Origin: Megaustenia siamemsis
Taxonomy: Eukaryota > Mollusca > Gastropoda > Stylommatophora > Ariophantidae
Assembly (NCBI GenBank): GCA_032433765.1
Contig: JAVIAB010000073.1
Location: 61,650,552-61,714,551, forward strand
Length of the DNA: 64,000 nt
Reading direction: 5' to 3'
Below are positions 45,838 to 56,219 of this stretch, piece by piece. Positions within the stretch are counted from its first letter, which is position 1, and each line of letters begins with the position of its first letter. Made by a program: the position numbers and the translations under genes. The notes under the pieces were generated by a model. It saw only the letters and a list, made by a program, of their open reading frames with translations. It was not told where the DNA came from and ran no database searches.

Positions 45838-47098
45838 CTCAAAACAAGAACTATAGATTTTGTTAGAGACTGTGAGATTGTAGTTTGTTAACACAAAATA
45901 ATATAAAATTTAAAGTTGATGTGGTATTTATTGCGGAAATAGCATCACAGATATCTGGTTTCATTCTTTCTAAATGTTTGGACAACTTCGGCCAAACTAT
46001 GTCAAATCCTGATAAAATACTAAAGCACAATTTGCCAAGTGGTACATGTTTTATGCTCCAAACTGCAGCTGTCGTGACGTACAGTACGAGATTTGTTTTC
46101 ATCGCTAAATTTGATTGAACGTATTCACAACGTTCTGACATGTTTCATCCACACACCATTAGCGACCTTGCCAAATGTTGCTTCCCCTTCTTCCATTAGA
46201 GATAATTTCGTTCTCCATTTTTGGAAATTGATTTTACAAATTGCATTAATTCAGACAGTGCCATCAGTTGCCAATGGAATCATTATAATGAAGCAAAACT
46301 GATGGGTAATAACCTGAATTGAATGGTGTATGAGGTACATTAATTGTTCAGTCTTTTAATCTTATTATCATCATCGTTAGTGATTCATCAATACCACTCT
46401 CGTTAGTTTCCTGCGGAGCATGGGCACTTAGAAAGGTGTTGATCCTTGTCATGTTGTACCATGAACTACATTTACTGATATGTGTCTACCCCGTGCTCTT
46501 CTTCCCATCTCAACATTATGTTTTTGTTCCTACGGCTTCGATAACAATACTTCGATACAATATGTTTATTTTGTTTCATTTAATTCCAGTCAGGAAATGT
46601 CAAATTAAGTTTTTGAATTATCTCCTACATATCTATATTCAATCACTTGCGATATTTTTTCTGTATTTCTCGTTTTCACTGATTATTTGTCTCCTTCAAA
46701 CTGTGCCTGCTCCGGGTTACAGCACGGACCTGGTAGTTCTCGACCATATTTGTGAGCCAGACAGAAACATTCGCACCTGCCAACCGACTAATGCAACAAT
46801 TGTTGAAAGATCGGCAAGCCTTTTGATTCTCGTTGTAACGATTGATCTCAATTTCTTCAGCCGCAAATATGTTCCTGATTTATAAATTAAAATCAATTAT
46901 GGCGGCAATTAAAAATAAATGGTTGTTTCCTCTGAACGTAAACTTTTAAATCTTGTGATGATACAGCTGTGACCTTTGCTGATCTTTTTTAGATCCAGCT
47001 CTTGATTGGGTTTGAGTGGTTAGATTGTAATTTGTGGCAATATCTTCTTATAATGTCAATCTTGTTGTTCAATTGTGTTGTGAAGTAATAGATAAGGC
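45833..47098. other. Unassigned DNA
   Basis: A 92-codon minus-strand ORF (45863-46141) and a 149-codon plus-strand ORF (46436-46885) are present. I recognise no domain in either, and the second is hydrophobic in the manner of AT-rich noncoding DNA. No other feature seen. Confidence 0.35.
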
Positions 47099-47435
47099 AT
47101 GGGGGCCTCGGTAGCCTAGTTGGGAAAACCACCCGACTAGACTGCCGACGTTCGGACAACCCGTGTTCAATTCCCGCTGGGAGCAGTGTGAATTGTACTC
47201 GTGGTTGGAAAAAAAAAAAAATACCCCCACGGTCGACCCAGCCGTTGGCAGAAATGGGTACCAGGGTATTATCCTGGGAAGGTGAGGAATGTCGCTTCGC
47301 ATCTGAGTTTCGATGCTTGAGGCTACACTATACAGAAATATCCGAACATTTCTGGATAGGCGGCCGAGCACATATGGGTATATACTCGCGTGCTAAGACG
47401 CCGGTTCAAGTCTCGTACTTTACCTTACCTTAGAT
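47099..47435 (+). mobile_element. tRNA-derived composite SINE candidate
   Basis: The tRNA-like head has A box tagcctagttggg (47112-47124) and B box gtgttcaattccc (47163-47175), then an A run (47208-47221), a body, and a second tRNA-like B box (ggttcaagtc, 47402-47411) followed by tactttaccttacctta. The double tRNA-like layout suggests a dimeric or composite element. No target duplication found. Confidence 0.5.
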
Positions 47436-47959
47436 AAGGCATACGCGCATCTGAAGGTATCGTTGTCTCACAGCCCAATGCCCAGAAATTGGTCGGTATC
47501 TTGAAGGCCTCGATGGTTCGAGATGTTGTCCACAAAATGAAATTAATGGATTTCCACCCACTTGACATGTCCTCACTGTGATGATGGTTGCACACTTCCA
47601 CCCGCTAGAACTAGCCAAACCACTCCAGACATTTTCTCGATGTACCAGTCGCGCATCTTAAAAAGGGATCAAATCTAACTAATAGAAGAATGATCGTCGC
47701 TGATGTACCGGACCATCTCAGTTTGGCTGACTGTGAAAAGAGGTACAATGCATTTCGGTATCCGGACTACATTTTGATATATTGGGCAACAAAGTGAGCA
47801 CAGAGAAAACGAAGATCATGGTGTTCATGCTTTGTTCTGAATGTACACTTGAACTGCACTAGGTTGTTCTATGGTCACTCACTTGTGTGTTAACGTTCGC
47901 ATATTTTTTTCTAATCTTCCCCACAATTGTTTATTTTCGTGTAAACTCATTCTTTTATC
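47436..47959 (+). other. Mostly unassigned; small LINE relic
   Basis: At about 47755-47835 the plus strand resembles the motif-D region of a LINE RT (ILGNKVSTEKTKIMVF). The rest is unassigned. Confidence 0.4.
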
Positions 47960-48024
47960 TCCTCCATTCATTTATATGATCATTCATTCATTCATTTATA
48001 TGATCATTCATTCATTCATTTATC
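47960..48024. repeat. 24-bp tandem repeat, ~2.5 copies
   Basis: Two and a half units of ttcatttatatgatcattca-type sequence. Confidence 0.8.
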
Positions 48025-48263
48025 AGGTGCATTCTCCACATAAAAGTTTGTCCTCTTTGGAACGTCATTTTACTCGTGTCTTGACAGTGCACGTTGTCAT
48101 AGGTTCACCAGTTCAGTTTGTGATGTGATCAGTCCCCTTTAGTCGTGCTCTAAGCCTTGATTCCCTAGTACTGCCCCCTCCAGTATAACGTACACCAGCC
48201 TATTCTGTATCTTCATATGTCCTAACAATGTTACGTGTCTTGTTCTAATTGAGTTCAGTTGTA

Positions 48264-48410
48264 CTGTTTCATCTTCAACCGATTCACCTTCAACCGATTC
48301 ACCTTCAACTGTTTCACCTTCAACTGTTTCACCTTCAACTGTTTCACCTTCAACTGTTTCACCTTCAACTGTTTCACCTTCAACTGTTTCACCTTCAACC
48401 GATTCACAAC
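48264..48410. repeat. 15-bp minisatellite, ~10 copies
   Basis: Units caactgtttcacctt with edge variants caaccgattcacctt at both ends. Confidence 0.92.
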
Positions 48411-49206
48411 TTCACTGTTTATCTTTTCAATGGTGTTTACCACCGAACATTGTTGATCTGGTAAGTGATAAAGAAAACATGTTTGAAGCTTACTGCTTGT
48501 CCCCTCCACCCCTCCCCTAGCATATAATACATGGTCTACTCCACATGGCACTTTTCGTCTTGTCAGACGGTCTAGTGGAGGCTATTGTGTATTTTTTTAA
48601 TGTTTTGTTTTTGTCGAACAGCTTCTCTCGTGGCTAATTCTACCAATGTTTGACAAACACACGCGGTCAAAGAATGAACAAATCAGGCCCACTGGTCCAC
48701 AAGGTTTTCTATCCTTTTTCATGAGTCTTTTCTCTTCTAAGTTTTATGTGGTCTACTCCACTCCTTATGTTTTTCCTATTCAAGGTTTACATTATAGACC
48801 CCATGAAGATCTTCAGTTTTCAGAGCTTTTATTAATAGATGTCTTGTCTATGTCTTTATTACACAAATGATTTAATCACCTATATATGAAGTACAAAACC
48901 CAGTTAATGAACATTGGCTACGAGAGCCTGGGACTGCACAGATAACGTGTCATGCTCCAAGTCAGGGGAGCGGGGGTTCGAATCGCATGATCAAACAGTT
49001 TTTTCCTTTAAAATGTTGACCCGAGCACCTCGTAACGACACAACAGGATAAAATACATTTTTTATTTAGACCTATAGGACCCTAGAGATAGGATAAATGC
49101 ACACTGGTAGATAGTAATATATCCAGTTAATGTAATCATGCATTAATAAATAAATGTAATATCATAACTCAAAATAATGTTTCTCAATTAATTTCCTGCT
49201 GGATAA
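48411..49206. other. Unassigned DNA with one tRNA-like patch
   Basis: 48913-48990 contains a B box (gggggttcgaatcgc, about 48972-48986) after an agcctgggactgcac segment, so possibly an eroded SINE head on the plus strand. Nothing else recognised. Confidence 0.35.
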
Positions 49207-49670
49207 GAATTCCAGTATGCCCTACTGCTGACTTCAAGTATGCCCTACTGCTGACTTCCAGTATGCCCTACTGCTGACTTCCAGTATGCCCTACTGCTGA
49301 CTTCCAGTATGCCCTACTGCTGACTTCCAGTATGCCCTACTGCTGACTTCCAGTATGCCCTACTGCTGACTTCCAGTATGCCCTACTGCTGACTTCCAGT
49401 ATGCCCTACTGCTGACTTCCAGTATGCCCTACTGCTGACTTCCAGTATGCCCTACTGCTGACTTCCAGTATGCCCTACTGCTGACTTCCAGTATGCCCTA
49501 CTGCTGACTTCCAGTATGCCCTACTGCTGACTTCCAGTATGCCCTACTGCTGAATTCCAGTATGCCTTACTGCTGACTTCCAGTATGCCCTACTGCTGAC
49601 TTCCAGTATGCCCTACTGCTGACTTCCAGTATGCCCTACTGCTGACTTCCAGTATGCCTTACTGCTGACG
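49207..49670. repeat. 23-bp minisatellite, ~20 copies, near-perfect
   Basis: Units of 23 bp (ccagtatgccctactgctga then ctt), with only a handful of single-base differences; recently expanded. Confidence 0.95.
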
Positions 49671-49980
49671 TAGTCAATTACCCATTTTCACAATATTCTG
49701 TTCTTGTATTCTCCATGAACTCTGTTGAGTTTTTCCAGGTCACAAATAGAAGAATATCCAGGATATGTATGTCTGCTTTCATCATCAAACCTCACTCCCT
49801 CTGCTATTCTCCTCTCTTGGAAATTTTGCCCTGTGTCTTGCTGTTTTCCCCCTCCTCATACATACACACCCTTTGTATATAACATGTCGAGAAATGAATG
49901 ATTGACAGGTCATGTTCTAGAGCACGGACCAATCACAAAACATTTCCTTATAACCATCGTTATCATCTCAAGACATACTA
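49671..49980. other. Unassigned unique sequence
   Basis: No gene recognised. The right end includes the target word catctca (49974-49980) of the next LINE copy. Confidence 0.4.
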
Positions 49981-50538
49981 TAACCAGTGATGGAAAATGT
50001 ACAACTGAAATAAACAAAAGAATAGGAATGACAAAAAGTAATTTTAATGTCACGAAGAACATACTAAGATGAAAACAAATAACACCAGGGCTAAAACAAA
50101 GAATAGCAAAATGTTACATCTTCTCAATATTCCTATATGGTGCAGAAACATGGACATTAGGCAAGAAAACAGAACAGAGAATTGAAGCCCTTGAAATGTG
50201 GATATATAGAAGAATAGGTAGAATTGGATGGAAGGAAAAGAAAACACACGATGAAGTCTTAAAACAACTAAAAACGAAAAGAGAACTACTAAGCACAATT
50301 CAAACAAGACCAATGCGATTTTTGGGCCATGTTAAAAGACACAACAGCCTACTAAAAGTAATCCTGGAGGGGAAAATACAAAGTAAAAGAGGGAGACCAA
50401 GACAAACATGGACGAGTAACATCAAAATATGGACAGGTCAACCTATGACAACCTGCACCATCAAAGCAAGAGACAGAGCAGAATGGCGCTCCATGGTAGC
50501 CAACCCTTGTTGAGGAGAAGGCACTCGATGATGATGAC
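49981..50538 (+). mobile_element. LINE family 2c, 3'-end copy with (GAT)n tail
   Basis: Nearly identical to 39717-40165 but extends through the true 3' end. The ORF at 50196-50513 encodes MWIYRRIGRIGWKEKK, FLGHVKRHNSLL, SKRGRPRQTW and AEWRSMVANPC before the stop, then an actcgatgatgatga tail. 5'-truncated at the YLGHTITSDG region; one stop near 50070. catctca plus one or two bases recurs at 49974-49980 and 50539-50545, a likely short target duplication. Confidence 0.85.
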
Positions 50539-50545
50539 CATCTCA

Positions 50546-50727
50546 GGAGACACTGCAAAAATAAATAATCGTCTCACCTCGAGTGTCATAGTTATTGTGT
50601 TTTGTGTTTTCTTTATCAAGCGCCATATCTGTGGATAATGTGGACGGCACTACGCCATGTCGCCTTTTTGTCAGATAAAGTCTCAGGTGAACATGTAATT
50701 TTAGGTTAATTAAGAACTGGTCAGTCC
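50546..50727. other. Unassigned unique sequence
   Basis: Nothing recognised. Confidence 0.4.
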
Positions 50728-51048
50728 GGTGACTGGACACAACCACTTGTTGATAACAGACCACTGGTCAGTCCGGGGACTGGACACAACCACTTGTTGA
50801 TAACAGACCACTTGTCAGTCCGGGGACTGGACACAACCACTTGTTAACAACAGGCCACTGGTCAGTGCGGTGACTGGACACAACCACTTGTTAACAACAG
50901 GCCACTGGTCAGTCCGGGGACTAGACACAACCACTTGTTCACAACAGACCACTGGTCAGTCCGGGGACTGAACACAACCACTTGTTGAGAACAGACCACT
51001 GGTCAGTCCGGGGACTGGACACAACCACTTGTTCACAACAGACCACTT
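50728..51048. repeat. 47-bp minisatellite, ~7 copies
   Basis: Units of 47 bp starting ccactggtcagtccggggac, with small variants (gttgata/gttaaca/gttcaca). Confidence 0.92.
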
Positions 51049-51893
51049 CCCTATGTGCTGCTCTAACGCTGCACCACGCCCTCTATGAAAAGCTAGTACA
51101 CCTCTGCATAAAAGTAGTGACTGTTACTGCAAACTTGCACACGTAGGTTTTCTTGTTGGGAGGTCTACATCTATCACACTTAGATGCTGATGGAACGGAC
51201 GTTTTACTTAGTGTACTCGACTAATTAGATCCACTTTTGTATGGACTCTTTTAGGTCAATTTGTATAAAGCCTGGCCGTCGGGTTTCTTATTCAGTCGAG
51301 CTAGGGCGAAAATAATGTTCCGGTTGCCAGACTGTACTAACGCGTTTCACCTTTCTGCCCGCGGGCATCTAACAGCATTAACATGCTCAAGCGATGTACC
51401 TGGATGCCGACAAATGGCTCACAAGCCAGCAGAAAGGTGCTACTACTTCTACTACCACTAGGAGTCGTCGTCATCCAGGTCGGCTGTTGTTTAGACTCAT
51501 TGAACCAACTGGTCGCATTCTTTTCATATTTGTTGCCTTCCAAAGCTTGCAAATGGAAATGCTTGTGGGTTTTAGTGCCCAACATTAGTGCTTTGGTGAT
51601 TATTGGAAAGAGGTGTCATTAGTGAGACGCTACCGAATGGTGGTGGGAGTGGAGGGAATGATGGTCATTGCGGTTATGTCAACACGAAGCTTTTTCGCGT
51701 CATGTTGTTCCTGAAATTGAGAGAAAGGAACACATAACGGAGCGAAGACAACAAAAAATGATTTGTCCTGTATAGATTTATTTATTACTCGGTGTTTCTA
51801 TATCAGTTGAACATACTGTGAGCACTGTGTTTCAGTTCCGGCTGTGTACGTCATTGTAATGATTGTAGCCCATGTCCTTTCAGTTACTGTTTC
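51049..51893. other. Unassigned unique sequence
   Basis: No recognisable gene. Overlapping ORFs of 64-82 codons (51261-51622) lack domain support; short ACT/TAC-rich patch at 51436-51465. Confidence 0.4.
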
Positions 51894-51905
51894 TGAAACA
51901 TTTCA

Positions 51906-52567
51906 TCATCATCATGTGCCATACCGATTGGCGTAGGCGATCATGTCCCTCCACAATCTTCTATCTACAGTGCATAGTATCAGTTCTGTTGTAGACTGTT
52001 TTCCATGCCATGACACCAAGCTATCCAGTATTTTCTCTCTTTGTCGTCCGCGATCTCTCTTTCCTTTTATTTTGCCAGTTGTAACCAAGTATTCCAACTT
52101 TCCTCTTCTCATGATGTGTTCGAAAAATGTTGATTGCTTCTTTCTGATGTTTTTTAAGAGCTCCCTTTTTGTGTTGGCCTCTTTGAGAACTTCCTCATTG
52201 GTCTTTTTAGCTGTCCAAGGAACTTTCAACATTCTTCTGATAAATCCCATCTCTGTGGCCTCTAATCGTCTTTTCATTTGTTTGTCTACTGTCCATGATT
52301 CGCTTCCATAGGTTAGAACTGGTTCTATATAGCACCGATGAACTCTCTTTCTAATTTTCATTGACATAGATTTGTTGCATAAGATATTTTTCATTTTCTG
52401 AAATGCTATTTTGGCCTGAGCTATTCTGCCTTTTATTTCTGTGGTGCATCTCCCATCTGATGTTATTTTTGTGCCCAAATATTTGAAATGTTGCACTTGT
52501 TTCAGATTCGTCTCGTTTATTTGCATGCTGCATGATGGTAGTGATTGTTTCTTTGATATAACCATTA
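51906..52567 (-). mobile_element. LINE family 2, 3'-end copy with clear target duplication
   Basis: Flanked by a 12-bp direct repeat (tgaaacatttca) at 51894-51905 and 52568-52579. The minus-strand ORF (51912-52565, 217 codons) is unbroken: HFKYLGTKITSDGRCTTE, IRKRVHRCYIEPVLTYG, SESWTVDKQMKRRLEATEM, FFEHIMRRGKLEYL and RGRQREKILDSL, ending AYANRYGT with stop. The tail is (ATG)n. It is 5'-truncated after RT motif D, so it is not active. The FFEH replaces the usual FFGH. Confidence 0.92.
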
Positions 52568-52579
52568 TGAAACATTTCA

Positions 52580-53010
52580 GTTCCGTATAAATCAGTCAGC
52601 GCGCTGGCTTGGCGATAAAGGGACTCTTAGTTAGTTTTGACATTCACAATTGACCCACTGATAAAAATGGGTATCTGACTCAACGAGTTACAGAAAGCAA
52701 ATATCAGCGAGTAAGAACACACCCCCTTCATCTGCCTCTCTGCCTTCCTATGACGAAGTCTCACTCTACTATAGCATCCAACAAATATGTCATGCGACAA
52801 CCTTTACCTTTCTAATCAAATAATACAGCGTGTCTGTTTCAAACATTGCCATTCTCAGTCTCTTTTTTTATATGCCTGCTTTATATTTTCGTACCCACTG
52901 GGTTTCTATTCCATCTTTCCCGTCAATTATTGACCCTCACACATTCTCAATATTACTTTTAACGTTCACACAACTACTGTGCTTAGTTCAAGTAAGGTTC
53001 TCAGTTCACA
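52580..53010. other. Unassigned unique sequence
   Basis: No recognised gene. Confidence 0.4.
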
Positions 53011-53083
53011 CACAAACACGCGCGCGCGCACACACACATGTTTTGTCATATTTTAAACATTCAATCAATTCACACACACACAC
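53011..53083. repeat. CA-rich microsatellites
   Basis: Cacaaacacgcgcgcgcaca-type run at 53011-53038 and a CA run at 53068-53083. Confidence 0.9.
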
Positions 53084-53183
53084 GATAAGAAGACGTGCAC
53101 AATTAGAACTAAAAAAATAAGAAGACGTGCACAAATAGAACTAAAAAAATAAGAAGACGTGCACAATTAGAACTAAAAAAAAT
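53084..53183. repeat. 32-bp tandem repeat, 3 copies
   Basis: Three units of aataagaagacgtgcacaat followed by tagaactaaaaa, directly abutting the broken side of the LINE endonuclease fragment. Confidence 0.9.
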
Positions 53184-53473
53184 GCCTCTCCGTTTGTGAC
53201 TACATCTATCAGTTTTGCTGGGATGGAATTTTTAATAAGTATAGGAATTCCACCCTTGTGACCTTCCCTGTCTTGTCTAAATGTTTGGTAGCCCCTGATC
53301 ATAAATCTGTGCTGAGAATTAAGATGAGTTTCCTGGATGCAGGCAACGTCTATCACCTCCTCTGCTAGTCTGTTTGTTAGAGCTTGTTTTTTGTGGTATA
53401 TGCCCTCCGCATTCCAGTGTATTATATTCAGCTGTTTCTTGAAGCCTTTCAGGTCAGCGGTAGTTTCTATCAT
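53183..53473 (-). pseudogene. LINE ORF2, N-terminal endonuclease fragment
   Basis: The minus-strand ORF starts at ATG 53473 (MIETTADLKGF) and encodes the N-terminus of an apurinic-like endonuclease, the domain that nicks target DNA for LINE insertion. LNIIHWNAEGI carries the conserved Asn motif, and VACIQETHL contains the metal-binding Glu. A conserved GYQTF-like block and GGIPILIK follow. It is cut at about 53190 next to a 32-bp repeat; the rest of the endonuclease and the RT are missing. The start lies 31 bp after the ORF1 stop at 53505-53507. Confidence 0.85.
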
Positions 53474-53504
53474 AATTAGTGTCTGTTAGATCCAGTCTGA
53501 TTGA

Positions 53505-53681
53505 TTACTTGTTAAAACGTTGCACTGTGTTCTGCGCCAGTGGCCCAGTGCATCCGATTTCAGCCAGCATTTTATTCAGGTTTGCTTTCCTTAGCCTTTG
53601 ATTGTCACCAATCTTCCTGCATGGCAGCAGATTGTCTTTTCTGTAGGGGGATTCTATCCATAGATGGTCGGCCCTCCCAGG
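53505..53681 (-). pseudogene. LINE ORF1, C-terminal 58 codons
   Basis: An open minus-strand frame ends at a TAA (53505-53507). It encodes RKDNLLPCRKIGDNQR, then LRKANLNKMLAEIGCTGP and a short tail. The same peptide with a stop at the homologous codon is at 61494-61667. Most differences leave the frame open, supporting a real ORF upstream of the endonuclease ORF. I do not recognise the domain; position suggests the element's RNA-binding ORF1 product. Confidence 0.7.
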
Positions 53682-54322
53682 CTTACGAGCACCATCTGCC
53701 CAAGCTTGATGTAGTAGTTAGTTAATCAGAGCTTTCGCAAAGAAGGTCAAAGAAGGTGTTGATCTCCTCCTGCGTTAGTGAACGCATGGTTGTGTACTAA
53801 TTTAGTTCATTTAAGGTTACAACTATAGTCCGTTCAGATTCGTTTGCCTAGACATTAATTTATTTTTTTCAGAAACTTATTGTTCATTTGCATTGATCTT
53901 TTGAAGTTAGGTTTAGAATACTAATGTCGCTATAAAAATATTTTTTTATCAAAGAAATGTGATCCAGTTTCAAAGATGCCTTATTTAACCTATATTAAAA
54001 AAAAAGTTAATCGATATTATAAACACCGGCGGGATTATGTAGATGCTTACATCTCACAGCTGATTCTTTAACATATAGGCATGACCTTCACGGCTGAATG
54101 CGCACCGTCCTAAAATAGTTATGTTTCCACTATAAATTTTTATAAAGAAATGTTACATATGAAATTTCCCGTTTAGCGCAAAATGACATTTTAGCCGAAA
54201 CCGGAAATTATGTGACGTCAAAATCACGGCCGTAGACTCGAGTTCGAGTCATAATTCAGAGGCAAATCTCAATATTTACAGAAAGGAGGCGGCACTATCC
54301 ATATTATCTTCTGCAAGTCTAT

Positions 54323-54757
54323 GTGAGAATGAATATAAAGGCACACTATTTTACTGAGCATAACATTGCTATAAAGATTTATCAATACTTCTGCAGAGAG
54401 CGTAAAAAGGGACATCTTTATTGTTCTTTATCAAACCCTGAGAAGAGAACAATGCATATTTTAGGTTTGTGTAAACGTTCATTTGATCGAATAGTTAAAG
54501 GAAGCGGATATTTATTGCCAACAAATGCAAGAAAGCAAGGAAGGAAAGAAACGTTAGACAGTTTTGATAAGGACCTAGTAAAAAGAGAAATCTGTCGAAT
54601 GTTTGATATAAACGAAGAAGTGACACTTAGAAAGTTGAAGCTTTGGCTGAAATCTAACAACGACATTGAAATATCAAAAACTTCATTATGGAAAATATTA
54701 AGAAGTGCAGGCTTCACCTTTAGAAAGTATGCTGGTGGAAAAAAACATTATTTGTGA
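54323..54757 (+). CDS. Transposase, N-terminal part (DNA-binding region)
   Basis: 144 codons from the first ATG after the left inverted repeat. The product begins MRMNIKAHYFTEHN and ends KKHYL. It probably covers the paired helix-turn-helix DNA-binding region of a Tc1/mariner-type transposase; the ISKTSLWKILRSAGF segment is the usual linker before the catalytic domain (established for the superfamily, weakly visible here). The frame ends at a TGA just past an A7 run (54739-54745), and the catalytic part continues one frame over. This could be an inactivating single-base indel, a homopolymer sequencing error, or less likely a programmed shift. Apart from this, no internal stops, so the copy is young. 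Confidence 0.75.
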   Translation: MRMNIKAHYFTEHNIAIKIYQYFCRERKKGHLYCSLSNPEKRTMHILGLCKRSFDRIVKGSGYLLPTNARKQGRKETLDSFDKDLVKREICRMFDINEEVTLRKLKLWLKSNNDIEISKTSLWKILRSAGFTFRKYAGGKKHYL

Positions 54758-55607
54758 GAAGCCACATCTAGTAGCTCTTAGAAGCAAGTATTTACGTGAA
54801 GTGAAGGAAATGCGCGAAAATGATTATGATATTGTTTATTTAGATGAAACTTGGATCAACGCTCATCATACAAATGAAAAGGAATGGCAGTTAGCAGATG
54901 GAAGTATTAAAAGATCAGTACCAAGCAGTAAAAGGCAACGTTTGATAGTTGCACATGCAGGTAGCAGACATAATGGGTTGTTGCAGAATGCTCATCTCGT
55001 TTTCATTTCAAAATCCATAGACAATAGAGACTACCACTCCGAAATGAATGGGCACATATTTAAAGACTGGATCGAGAAAAGTATCCTTCCAATATTAGAT
55101 CGACCTTCTTGTCTGATAATGGACAATGCTTCATACCATAACGTAGTTAACGTAGAAGATAGAATCCCAACATCATCAAGTACAAAAGATGCAATCAAAA
55201 CGTGGCTCATAAAAGAACACATACAAGTTAACGACAGCTACTTGAAACCCGAATTGCTTAGCCTTGTAAAACAGACACAACGTACAAAGATATTTAAAAT
55301 AGACAAGTTAATTCAAGAACATGGCCATAGATGTTTGAGACTACCTCCATATCATGCACACTTAAATCCTATAGAACTAGTTTGGGCAAAAGTTAAAGGA
55401 CACGTAGCATATACAAATAAAACTTTCAAATTATGCGATGTTGAGACACTTACAAATCAGGCTCTATCAAATATAAATAAAGACTACTGGGTAAAATGTG
55501 AGGATCATGTGTTACGACAAGAAGAGGAATATTGGAAAAAGGATGGTTTGTTGTTTGTTCAGCCGAAAGCAGTAATCGACCTATTTGACTCGTCTGATTC
55601 TGAATGA
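54705..55607 (+). CDS. Transposase, catalytic DDE part
   Basis: 300 codons containing the full catalytic domain; the meaningful part starts near 54740. The metal-binding triad is visible: Asp47 in IVYLDETWI (codon at 54843), Asp140 in LIMDNASYH (55122) and Glu224 in HLNPIELVW (55374). The second Asp and the Glu are 83 residues apart, far more than the 34-41 usual in Tc1 and mariner. From memory this resembles the DD82E group described as Sailor; I could not check. The insertion between the catalytic residues includes the segment SSSTKDAIKTWLIKEHIQV. The ORF ends FDSSDSE. It overlaps the upstream ORF by 53 bp in another frame. Confidence 0.85.
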   Translation: MQASPLESMLVEKNIICEKPHLVALRSKYLREVKEMRENDYDIVYLDETWINAHHTNEKEWQLADGSIKRSVPSSKRQRLIVAHAGSRHNGLLQNAHLVFISKSIDNRDYHSEMNGHIFKDWIEKSILPILDRPSCLIMDNASYHNVVNVEDRIPTSSSTKDAIKTWLIKEHIQVNDSYLKPELLSLVKQTQRTKIFKIDKLIQEHGHRCLRLPPYHAHLNPIELVWAKVKGHVAYTNKTFKLCDVETLTNQALSNINKDYWVKCEDHVLRQEEEYWKKDGLLFVQPKAVIDLFDSSDSE

Positions 55608-55734
55608 TCATTACTCTGATTAAGTCTACAGATAAATAGTTTGATTTGCAAAATTTCCTAGTTGATTTGTTAAACAGTTTATTGTTCAAGACCACCCAAG
55701 CAATCAAAAATATGTTATAAGCAAACCAACAACC

Positions 55735-55925
55735 ATTACTTTGAATGGAAGCCTGCTTGAGTCAGTACAGAAGTTCAGCTATCTTGGATCCACTATTACA
55801 GCCACACTTTCCTTAGATGAGGAACTAAATGTACGTATTTGAAAGGCAGCGACAACATTTGGGAAACTCACACCAAGAGCATGGAACTATATCAAATTGA
55901 CTCTACGAACAAAAGTTCTATATAT
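55735..55925 (+). pseudogene. LINE RT thumb fragment nested in the transposon
   Basis: The plus strand reads like LINE polymerase downstream of motif D: ESVQKFSYLGSTITA, LSLDEELNVRI, a stop, then KAATTFGKLTPRAW. The family looks different from families 1-3. It lies between the transposase stop and the right inverted repeat, so it either inserted into the transposon or was carried along with it. Confidence 0.7.
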
Positions 55926-56219
55926 AATTTAAAATTTGTATACTTGCCACCAAGTAAAATTTTATGGACACGCCTATGGGTCATCGTTGCACTAGATTAC
56001 TGTAAAACATTTTGATTAGGGTCAAAATAATAGTTACATGGGCAAAGATCAAAGGAATTCGCCGCTTTAAGAAAACCGTTATAGCTAGACATCGAGTAAC
56101 ACATATGTTCTCGTGACATGGACATTTTAACACCGTATGCCAAAAATCATGTGAAATCATCAAGAACTTTTTGAATTATAAATCATAACATCTCGGCAAA
56201 CGAATCTGAACGGACTATA

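Larger units (their letters stand above)
53826..56217 (+). mobile_element. Tc1/mariner-superfamily DNA transposon
   Basis: 2.39 kb bounded by inverted repeats: 23 bp identical (tagtccgttcagattcgttt then gcc) at 53826-53848 and in reverse complement at 56195-56217. TA duplications lie at 53824-53825 and 56218-56219. Inside is a two-part transposase ORF (54323-55607). The outer flanks are ggttacaac on the left and gcctgatgaaacaatctg on the right. Joined at TA they resemble a unit of the 27-bp array that starts at 56220, so the element probably landed in that array's first unit. An RT fragment sits at 55735-55925 between the transposase and the right end. Confidence 0.9.

Noticed and set aside
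45863..46141. 92-codon minus-strand ORF as a host gene
   Set aside because: No domain recognised; upstream frame has stops. Left as unassigned.
46436..46885. 149-codon ORF as a membrane protein gene
   Set aside because: Hydrophobic composition is expected from T-rich noncoding DNA; no domain, no neighbouring exons.
54735..54760. Programmed ribosomal frameshift in the transposase
   Set aside because: A single extra base in an A7 run is more simply a mutation or homopolymer error; no supporting downstream structure was evident.
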